The position numbers were made by a program, and so were the translations under genes. Below are positions 1-5,533 of a stretch of DNA of 11,151 nt, one piece after another (position 1 is the stretch's first letter; every line of letters starts with the position of its first letter). The DNA is taken from NCBI GenBank assembly GCA_031254795.1, contig JAIRTS010000242.1, positions 1 through 11,151 on the forward strand. The letters are read 5' to 3'. Source of the DNA: Treponema sp. GTDB taxonomy: Bacteria > Spirochaetota > Spirochaetia > Treponematales > Breznakiellaceae. The notes under the pieces were generated by a model. The model made no database searches. It was not told the DNA's origin and saw only the letters and a program-made list of their open reading frames with translations.

Positions 1-117
1 AAAAGCGAGAAAGAGCTTTGGCTTGTTCCAGGCGCTGAGCACGGAAAGGCGTTTGATATTAATCCTGAAGAGTATTTTATCAAAATCAGAACCTTTTATA
101 ATAAATATATAAATTAG
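1..117 (+). CDS. Alpha/beta hydrolase, C-terminal fragment (5' end outside window)
   Basis: Reading from base 1 gives 38 codons ending in TAG at 115-117. The tail contains VPGAEHGKAFDINPEEY followed by a short helix ending in KYIN. The pattern Ala-x-His-Gly-x-Ala, then NPEEY and a Phe-containing helix, is the usual C-terminus of serine alpha/beta hydrolases of the BAAT/YqkD-like group. His20 of the fragment would be the catalytic histidine. The nucleophile and acid residues lie upstream of the window, so neither substrate nor subfamily can be judged. The gene reads toward the ABC ATPase gene, which is on the opposite strand, so the two are convergent. The family call rests on this short tail alone. 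Confidence 0.6.
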   Translation, partial: KSEKELWLVPGAEHGKAFDINPEEYFIKIRTFYNKYIN

Positions 118-547
118 AATAATGGCGTACACATCCAGAGGGAAGCAGGCGTTACTCCTCTTAATGATAAAAACATCATACTAATCTGTCCACTGGTATG
201 CCGGCCAGCAACAATCTCTGACAGGCAAAGAATCCCGCCGCCTGAAAAGGGGGAGAAAGAGGCTTTCTACGCTACAAAGGCAGGGTAGTGTGGCTGGATT
301 AGCCGCGCGCGGCAAGTCCACGCGGGGGCTGGGCGGTGGATTCGATAAAATAACCGGCGAAAAAATCTAAGATTTATTTCTGTCAATATATTTTTAAGAA
401 AGATTGGGCTGGCATTGCGTCAACAGGCCGGCATGCGCTTCGGGCATTCGTCCATCTGTGGTTCCATTTTTGCGCGCGACACGGAAAGCGTTCCGTGAAA
501 GCTGGGACGTTAGCTGTGGACGCCACGCGGGAAACCACTGTGGCTGT
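118..547. other. Intergenic stretch without a convincing gene
   Basis: This stretch lies between the hydrolase stop and the convergent ABC ATPase stop. All frames are broken or give peptides without recognisable motifs. A perfect 12-base GC palindrome is at 302-313 (GCCGCGCGCGGC). A hairpin with 6-base arms and a 4-base loop is at 481-496 (ACGGAA / TTCCGT), about 50 bases past the ABC ATPase stop. Neither has a clear T-tract, so they are weak terminator candidates. A TTGACA hexamer reads on the minus strand near 380, without a well-spaced -10 partner. I looked here for the permease genes that normally follow this type of ATPase and saw no trace of them. Confidence 0.5.
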
Positions 548-2206
548 TTATGCGGGCGCGGCGGTTTTGTTTGTCATCGCCTGGATGACGCGGGTTTTAT
601 ACTCGCTGAGGGAAGCGCGATCCTCCACAAGGATCTTCGCGGAAAATGCGCCGTTGTTCAAAACAAGAATTTCATCAGAGACTTCAAGAAGTTCGTCAAT
701 GTCCGTGGAAAAAAGCAAAATAGCATGACGCCGCGCAATGGAACGCAACTTTTCCGCGAGCGCTTTCCGCGCCCGCGCGTCCAGCCCCCAACTCGGTTCG
801 GATAAGATGAGCAGGTTTCCCCGCTTCTCCGGCGCCGCCGCTTCGTTTGCCGCATCTGGACAACCAGAAGACGCCGGAGGCGAAGAAGGCTTCGGCAGAG
901 CGTCCAATTCGGCAAGCTCGCGCTCCAAAAGTAGCTTCTGCAATTGACCGCCCGAAAAAGACGACGCGGCTTCCCGCATTGAACGGCCGCAACCGGCTCT
1001 CGCCATGATTTTTTGCGCCCATGAGTCAAGAAACGGCTTGTCGAGAAAAAAAGAGCGTTTGGACTGCCTGCGGTGGGCGTGAACAATAAGATTGTCCCAA
1101 ATAGAAATATCCATCGCAAGACAGGTGTTTGTACGGTCGGTGTTCAGATACGCCATGCCGGCGTCGCGGAATATCGCCGGCGCCGCGCCGCGCTTTTTTG
1201 AAGACAATCTCGTGTTATTGAGGGTGATGTGTCCCGACGTAACGGGAAGCAGACCCGCAAGCGCCAGTTCCAGCGTTTCAAGCCCGCTGTCTCTGACACC
1301 GGCTATGCCGGTGACGCTGTTAGAGCGAATGTCCATGTCGATGTCGCGGACAAACGGTTTGTCCGGGGCTTCCACCGTAAGGTTCCTGACGGAAAGGACA
1401 ACGCTTTGGGCGCTCCGCGCGTTTTGTCCGCTTTGCGCGCTTTGCGCCGTCTTTGAGGCGGTATTGGGATCGGCGGACGACGCGCCGGCGGGCGGGATTT
1501 CCCCAAACATAAGGGCGGCGAGCGTTTTCACATCGGCATTTTTCGCCTCCAGCGCCGCGATGGTTTTTCCGGCGCGGAGAATCGTTATCCTGTCGGCGAG
1601 CGAGAGGACTTCGTCTAGTTTGTGTGAAATAATGATCAGGGAAAATCCGCTCCGCTTTAATCTGGTAAAGAGGGCGAAAATCCGCTCCGCTTCAGCGCGG
1701 GAGATGACGGCGGTCACTTCGTCAAAGATAAGAATGCGGCATCTTCTGAGAAGCAAGTTGACGACAGCCGCAAATTGCCGCTGTCCAACGGACAGTTCTC
1801 CCGCCCGCCGGTCGAGAGGGAGGTCGAAGCCCCATTGGGCGCACAGAGCGCGCGCTTGTTTGCGTTGCGACGCGGGGCTGACAAGAAACCCATTCTCCGC
1901 GCCCAACGCGCAGTTTTCCCATACCGTAAGATCGGGAACAAGGGAAGGATGTTGCCGCACCATGCCAACGCCGCTGTTGAGGGCGTCTTTTGGAGACGTG
2001 AAACGGCGTTCCACATTATGTACAACAATGCGTCCGCTTGAGGGGCGCAGGCTTCCGGCGAGGATATGCATGAGCGTTGACTTGCCCGCCCCGTTCTCGC
2101 CTACAAGCGCGTGGATCTCGCCCTCGCGGAGGTCAAAATCCGCGTTGTCAAGCGCGTGAACTCCGTTTGTTGGGAATCGTTTTGTTATATGAACGAGTTG
2201 TACCAC
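548..2206 (-). CDS. Fused two-domain ABC transporter ATPase, BmpA/YufO-type nucleoside (or sugar) importer
   Basis: The 552-residue protein has two nucleotide-binding domains in one chain, the layout of RbsA/MglA/YufO importers. It would power uptake at the inner membrane with two permeases and a BmpA-like binding protein. Domain 1 has Walker A GENGAGKST (36-44), Q-loop Gln85, signature LSVGQ (138-142), Walker B RILIFDE (157-163) and switch His195. Domain 2 is degenerate as usual in this family: Walker A is replaced by GIAGVRDSG (300-308), the signature is FSGGQ (417-421) and Walker B ends LLILSE (465-470). Odd points: DEV replaces the common DEP after Walker B, an Ala/Ser/Gln-rich linker spans about 240-268, and an insert rich in Pro/Ser/Ala sits at 436-463. 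The start is GTG because an in-frame TGA lies only four codons upstream; no Shine-Dalgarno is visible. Neighbouring deoD suggests nucleosides as substrate, but no permease genes are adjacent. Confidence 0.88.
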   Translation of the reverse strand: MVQLVHITKRFPTNGVHALDNADFDLREGEIHALVGENGAGKSTLMHILAGSLRPSSGRIVVHNVERRFTSPKDALNSGVGMVRQHPSLVPDLTVWENCALGAENGFLVSPASQRKQARALCAQWGFDLPLDRRAGELSVGQRQFAAVVNLLLRRCRILIFDEVTAVISRAEAERIFALFTRLKRSGFSLIIISHKLDEVLSLADRITILRAGKTIAALEAKNADVKTLAALMFGEIPPAGASSADPNTASKTAQSAQSGQNARSAQSVVLSVRNLTVEAPDKPFVRDIDMDIRSNSVTGIAGVRDSGLETLELALAGLLPVTSGHITLNNTRLSSKKRGAAPAIFRDAGMAYLNTDRTNTCLAMDISIWDNLIVHAHRRQSKRSFFLDKPFLDSWAQKIMARAGCGRSMREAASSFSGGQLQKLLLERELAELDALPKPSSPPASSGCPDAANEAAAPEKRGNLLILSEPSWGLDARARKALAEKLRSIARRHAILLFSTDIDELLEVSDEILVLNNGAFSAKILVEDRASLSEYKTRVIQAMTNKTAAPA

Positions 2207-2226
2207 CGGCGGCGATCATGCGGGAA

Positions 2227-2249
2227 CCGCGCATACATAGCATGCGCGG
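2227..2249 (-). promoter_or_regulatory. Perfect 8-bp stem-loop just upstream of the ABC ATPase start
   Basis: CCGCGCAT and ATGCGCGG flank a 7-base loop. The structure ends about 20 bases before the GTG start of the ABC ATPase, which has no visible ribosome-binding site. Its position suggests a role in mRNA stability or in limiting translation of the downstream gene. That role is inference. Confidence 0.45.
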
Positions 2250-2276
2250 CATGTTATTCCACTCGCTTGCGCAATA

Positions 2277-2311
2277 AGGACATGCCACGACCCAAAGGTC
2301 ATGGCATGCCT
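2277..2311 (-). terminator. Long stem-loop after deoD (terminator or processing hairpin)
   Basis: About 12 bases past the deoD stop, the minus-strand RNA can pair CATGCCATGACC with GGTCGTGGCATG around a 4-base loop, with one G-U pair. Three further pairs extend the stem after a one-base bulge. It is followed by TTATTGCGC rather than a run of T. It could therefore be a leaky terminator or a stabilising 3' hairpin that lowers expression of the downstream ABC ATPase relative to deoD. Confidence 0.5.
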
Positions 2312-2321
2312 GCGCAGACTC

Positions 2322-3026
2322 TTAGGAGATCGCCGTTTCAAGCGCAATCTCCACCATTCTGGTTAATGTCCGCTGCCTTTCTTCGGCGGTTGTTGTTTCT
2401 CCTGAGATCATGTGATCGGAGATGGTGAGCAGAGCGAGGGCTTGCCGCCTGTATTTCGCCGCCAGTGTGTAAAGTTCGGCCGTTTCCATTTCAAGCGCGA
2501 GGCAACCGAATTTCGCCCACAGTTTCCAGTCATCTGGATTTTCGGCGTAGAACATGTCCGAAGAAACAACGACGCCCGTCTTTACTTCCCACCCTTTAGC
2601 CTCCGCAATGTCGTAGGCTTTTTTCAGCAACGGGAAAGACGCGGCCGGAGCGAAACTTCTGCCTCCGAAACGAATGCTGTTTGCGCCTGAATCGGTTGAC
2701 GCTGCGGTCACCAATACCACGTCGCGCACGTTAAGGTCGTCCTGAATGGATCCGGCGGTGCCGATGCGGATGGCTTTTTGTACGCCGTATTCACGAAACA
2801 ACTCGTTTACGTAAATTGAAATTGAGGGGATGCCCATGCCGGTTCCCTGCACCGATATGGATTTGCCTTTATAAACGCCGGTGTAACCGAACATATTGCG
2901 CACCGCCGTATATTGGCGGGCGTTTTCGAGAAAAGTTTCCGCTATGAATTGCGCGCGCAACGGATCCCCGGGCAAAAGAATCGCTTCAGCAATTTCGTCC
3001 GGCTTTGCCGCAATATGAGTTGACAT
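2322..3026 (-). CDS. deoD: Purine nucleoside phosphorylase, DeoD type
   Basis: This cytoplasmic enzyme splits purine (deoxy)nucleosides with phosphate into free base and (deoxy)ribose-1-phosphate in purine salvage. The 234-residue length fits the hexameric DeoD family (about 235-240). From memory of the E. coli enzyme, key residues fall at the same numbers: His4 (donated to the neighbouring subunit), GDP with Gly20, Arg24, Arg43, Arg87, a Thr at position 90 where Ser is usual, Glu179-Met180-Glu181 for ribose binding, catalytic Asp204 in SDHM, and Arg217. The ATG start is backed by GAAAGGAG about 12 bases upstream (3039-3046). It is followed on the same strand by a BmpA/YufO-type transporter ATPase, so import and phosphorolysis of nucleosides are a plausible joint function. 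Nothing looks truncated. Confidence 0.96.
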   Translation of the reverse strand: MSTHIAAKPDEIAEAILLPGDPLRAQFIAETFLENARQYTAVRNMFGYTGVYKGKSISVQGTGMGIPSISIYVNELFREYGVQKAIRIGTAGSIQDDLNVRDVVLVTAASTDSGANSIRFGGRSFAPAASFPLLKKAYDIAEAKGWEVKTGVVVSSDMFYAENPDDWKLWAKFGCLALEMETAELYTLAAKYRRQALALLTISDHMISGETTTAEERQRTLTRMVEIALETAIS

Positions 3027-3038
3027 ACTGGATTGTTA

Positions 3039-3046
3039 CTCCTTTC
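3039..3046 (-). promoter_or_regulatory. Ribosome-binding site of deoD
   Basis: GAAAGGAG on the minus strand lies 12 bases before the ATG at 3026. The spacing is somewhat long, but it is the only good Shine-Dalgarno nearby. It supports the chosen start and argues against the longer overlapping frame that runs through this region. Confidence 0.7.
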
Positions 3047-3118
3047 GTGAAAAGGATAGCATAGTTGGCGGGATATGAGAAGAGGAGGTTTTTGCGTTGC
3101 GATCCGCCATTGATATTT

Positions 3119-3195
3119 GAGGCTGTTTCAAAACTAACCCGAACTACGTTCTCAAACGTAATTCGAAAACGTAGCTCGCGTTTTGGAACAACCTC
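3119..3195. repeat. 77-base imperfect palindrome, possible miniature repeat element
   Basis: The outer arms GAGGCTGTTTCAAAAC (3119-3134) and GTTTTGGAACAACCTC (3180-3195) pair at 14 of 16 positions. Inner arms GAACTACGTT (3141-3150) and AACGTAGCTC (3168-3177) pair at 9 of 10. The whole unit can fold into one long hairpin in DNA or RNA. It lies about 90 bases upstream of the deoD start, so the deoD leader RNA may include it. Ends of the type GAGGCTGTxTCAAAA resemble terminal inverted repeats of some insertion sequences, which favours a MITE-like unit; this is recollection, not a search. No second copy was seen in this window. Confidence 0.6.
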
Positions 3196-3769
3196 ATCTA
3201 TAAAATAATAGTCTTTTGCCGTTCGATTTGTATTGATTGAGCCTGAAAGGGTATCAATCAAAATAATATCCAAGACATTTTTTTGAGCAATACCTCTGTT
3301 ACGTTCCCAATATCCACCATTTGATTAGTGAAATTATCGTGTGAATATGCGGTGACACCGCGTCTCTCCGCCGGCAACCGCTTCGTGGTTATATCCCTTT
3401 TCGGACATTCCATTATATCCTGCCGCTGGTTGCAATGGCACTCCCTTTCTCAACCGTGTTTTCTATAAAATACAAGGAAACCGCAGGTTTTTCTGAAAAT
3501 AGCGTTCGCCCAAAAAGAGGAGCGGACGCTTCTGCGAGATTGGAATATGGGAAAGGGGGACAATGATCAGAAAACGCCACGGCGTACCGGAAAACAGGTT
3601 GCGCATAACGCCTGGAGCAAATGGGAGAACCATTTCTCTTTAACTCAGCGTTTAGAAGTTTTCTATAAATAAGCGGAGCCACGGGTTTGATGCGACAATA
3701 GCCGTAATATGCGGGTGTTAACGTGACGCGCGTCTACAATGGAAAGGCGAAGGTTTTGCTATATATCCC
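3196..3769. other. Intergenic region between deoD and the Wzi-like operon; no convincing gene
   Basis: The left part is AT-rich and the frames are short. Visible structures are an 8-bp inverted repeat at 3233-3261 (TTGATTGA / TCAATCAA), a hairpin at 3349-3361 (GCGGTG-A-CACCGC) and a hairpin at 3376-3390 (AACCGC / GTGGTT, with one G-U pair) followed by a short T-rich stretch. Two tiny plus-strand frames are linked by a TGA/ATG overlap (43 codons at 3435-3566 and 26 codons at 3563-3643). An 89-codon minus-strand frame (3413-3682) overlaps them. None has a recognisable motif, so I do not call them as genes. Confidence 0.5.
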
Positions 3770-3798
3770 TTGACTTTTATAAAAAATTCAATCATAAT
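3770..3798 (+). promoter_or_regulatory. Sigma70-type promoter of the Wzi-like operon
   Basis: TTGACT (3770-3775) and CATAAT (3793-3798) are separated by exactly 17 AT-rich bases. Transcription would begin near 3805. That rules out the ATG at 3739 as the start of the following gene, makes the ATG at 3808 nearly leaderless, and favours the ATG at 3877. Confidence 0.65.
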
Positions 3799-3807
3799 TG
3801 TTATGAT
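3791..3807. promoter_or_regulatory. 17-base palindromic operator over the -10 box, Fur-family-like
   Basis: ATCATAA-TTG-TTATGAT is a perfect 7-3-7 inverted repeat covering the -10 box and the predicted transcription start, an ideal position for a repressor. Read as a 7-1-7 site (TCATAAT-T-GTTATGA, 3792-3806), it matches 11 of 14 half-site positions of the Fur, Zur and PerR consensus boxes alike. A Fur-superfamily metal- or peroxide-sensing repressor is therefore a reasonable candidate, but the exact regulator cannot be named. Confidence 0.5.
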
Positions 3808-3876
3808 ATGGAATTAGATAAACGTGGGAAAAACGCTCCAAGCCCAACGGCAAGTTGCAGTCGGCCCGCTTTTTCA

Positions 3877-5520
3877 ATGTCTGCCATCGTGAAAAAGCCT
3901 CGCCATGTTTTTCTTTTTTTCGTATTCTTTCTTGCCTTTTTGCCAGCCTTCACATTCGCTTCGCCTTTCACCATGATTTCGGCGGGCGATCCCGCGCTGG
4001 AAGATCTGCGTTTTTTGGCGATTCAGTCGGGAAAAAGTTTGTTGTCTTTGACGCCGCCGCTTTCACGGGACGAGGCGTTGCTCATCCTGCAAGACATTGG
4101 CGCGGACAACCTGTCCCCTGCCGGCGAAGCGGCGTACAACCGCGTGATGGAAGCGCTCAATCCCAAGCCGCTCTATTCAAACGGGTTTCTCAGCGTGGAC
4201 GCCCATATACAAGCTGGCGTAGAAGCGCGGGTACGGACAAATCCCGGCATTCCGTGGACGCAAAACGTCAAAGACAGCCCTCCTCTGCTGGAATTGCCGG
4301 TGAATGTGTACGCCGCGGACAAGGCGCAGCTGTTTATAGCCTCCATGCTGGGGCGGTCGAGATCGTATTTCAACGAAGCCGGCGTTTATGTTGGATCGAA
4401 TATCCCCACTGACGCGGGACAGATCGACGTAAGCATGCCCTTGCGCGCCTTTTTTGCCATTGGCGGCGCGTGGTGGAATTTTGAAATAGGGAGGGACCGG
4501 CTTTCCTATGGACTTGGCCGCTCAGGCAACATGGCTGTTTCGGATACGCCCGATTATTATGACATGGCGCGGTTTTCGGTGTTTTCATCAACAATTAAGT
4601 ACTCACTTATGGTGAGTCAGATGCCGCTTGTGATAGAGCCAATAATGGGCGCGGCAGTGGACGATGTCCTCACCCGCACGACACAACGGCATCTTTATGT
4701 GCATATGCTTGATTTCCGGTTGTTCAAAAGCGTGTCTTTTGGTTTTACGGAAGGAATGATGGTGGGAGATTCTCCGCTTGAACTGCGTTTTCTCAATCCT
4801 TTGGCGATATTCCACTCTTTCGCGGCGTGGCGTGATTATGACAGTTGGGGCAAAGACAGCGAGCGTTCCGACATGGTGGGATCGCTCTTCTCGCTTGACG
4901 TAAACTGGGCTGTCCTGCCGTCCCTTGTGGCGTATGGTCAATTTGCGCTGAACGAATGGTCTACGCCGTACGAGCTTGAGCATTGGCCCGACGCTCAGGC
5001 GCCTAATGCGACGGGTTTTTTGGCCGGGTTGGAATACGCCCGCGATATCGCGGGCTGGGGCGCGTCTTTTTACGTGGAATATATGTATGCGGATCCCTAC
5101 TTCTCCATCCTTTCCACCCCGTTTGCAAGCTATATTTGGATGCGCCGGATTTCCGACAGCGAGCCTCTGCGGTACACGTGGATAGGGCATCCGGCTGGCA
5201 GAGACGCCATATTGTATATGGCGGGGGCGAGGTTCTCAAAAGAAAACCTCGGCTTTTGTCTGAACGCCGCTTTCACCCGGAAAGGGCAGCGGACGCTTCA
5301 ATGGGACTGGGAGATGGGAAAGAAAGCCAACGCAGAGAAAACGCCAAGCGGCATACCGGAAAACACATTGACTCTCGCCATTGGGTCAAACTGGAAGCCC
5401 TTCAGGTGGCTGAAGATTTCAGCCCAGGTGGGTGGGAGCTTCGTTTTTGATTATGGGCATACATCCGGCGCACAGGAGCATGGGTTTGACGCGATGATAA
5501 GCGTACAATTTACATATTAA
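3877..5520 (+). CDS. Wzi-like (capsule assembly family) outer-membrane beta-barrel protein 1
   Basis: From the ATG at 3877 the protein has 547 residues. It begins with a clear signal peptide (about 1-28): basic KKPRH, a Phe/Leu-rich core, then FTFA before Ser-Pro-Phe. A short N-terminal domain follows, with an 'LSRDEALLILQDI' helix. The barrel carries Wzi-family hallmarks: GRDRLSYGLGRSGN (about 205-218) with DTPDYYDMARFS after it, and ELRFLNPLAIFHSF (about 302-315). The chain ends FTY, and a terminal aromatic residue is the usual barrel-insertion signal. Wzi proteins bind surface polysaccharide at the outer membrane; the role here is inferred from family. An upstream in-frame ATG at 3739 precedes the promoter, and one at 3808 puts 32 residues before the hydrophobic core, so 3877 fits best, although no strong Shine-Dalgarno precedes it. 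Confidence 0.8.
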   Translation: MSAIVKKPRHVFLFFVFFLAFLPAFTFASPFTMISAGDPALEDLRFLAIQSGKSLLSLTPPLSRDEALLILQDIGADNLSPAGEAAYNRVMEALNPKPLYSNGFLSVDAHIQAGVEARVRTNPGIPWTQNVKDSPPLLELPVNVYAADKAQLFIASMLGRSRSYFNEAGVYVGSNIPTDAGQIDVSMPLRAFFAIGGAWWNFEIGRDRLSYGLGRSGNMAVSDTPDYYDMARFSVFSSTIKYSLMVSQMPLVIEPIMGAAVDDVLTRTTQRHLYVHMLDFRLFKSVSFGFTEGMMVGDSPLELRFLNPLAIFHSFAAWRDYDSWGKDSERSDMVGSLFSLDVNWAVLPSLVAYGQFALNEWSTPYELEHWPDAQAPNATGFLAGLEYARDIAGWGASFYVEYMYADPYFSILSTPFASYIWMRRISDSEPLRYTWIGHPAGRDAILYMAGARFSKENLGFCLNAAFTRKGQRTLQWDWEMGKKANAEKTPSGIPENTLTLAIGSNWKPFRWLKISAQVGGSFVFDYGHTSGAQEHGFDAMISVQFTY

Positions 5521-5522
5521 AC

Positions 5523-5529
5523 AAGGAGG
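5523..5529 (+). promoter_or_regulatory. Ribosome-binding site of the second Wzi-like gene
   Basis: A full AAGGAGG sits three bases after the stop codon of the first gene and four bases before the ATG at 5534. This fixes the start and shows that the two genes are co-transcribed. The contrast with the weak start of the first gene suggests that the second protein may be made at a higher rate. Confidence 0.85.
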
Positions 5530-5533
5530 TTTT

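Noticed and set aside
302..313. Perfect 12-base palindrome GCCGCGCGCGGC
   Set aside because: Short, of simple GC composition, and without a T-tract or promoter context. It is noted only in the intergenic description.
404..805. 133-codon plus-strand frame overlapping the ABC ATPase 3' end
   Set aside because: It starts with TTG, has no Shine-Dalgarno or motif, and half of it is antisense to a real gene.
1092..2159. 355-codon open frame on the plus strand
   Set aside because: It lies fully antisense to the well-supported ABC ATPase gene. The translation is Arg/Ser/Ala-rich with no domain, the usual shadow of a GC-rich gene.
2986..3273. 95-codon minus-strand frame across the 77-base palindrome
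   Set aside because: It overlaps the start of deoD in another frame, has no ribosome-binding site, and half of it is palindrome sequence.
3413..3682. 89-codon minus-strand frame
   Set aside because: No recognisable motif and no clear ribosome-binding site. The composition gives no support, although a decayed gene cannot be fully excluded.
3739..3876. Upstream extension of the first Wzi-like gene to ATG 3739 (or 3808)
   Set aside because: The extension crosses the predicted promoter and operator and would put 55 (or 32) residues in front of a signal peptide that is complete from 3877.
4603..5190. 195-codon minus-strand frame inside the first Wzi-like gene
   Set aside because: Arg/His-rich shadow translation antisense to a clear outer-membrane barrel gene.
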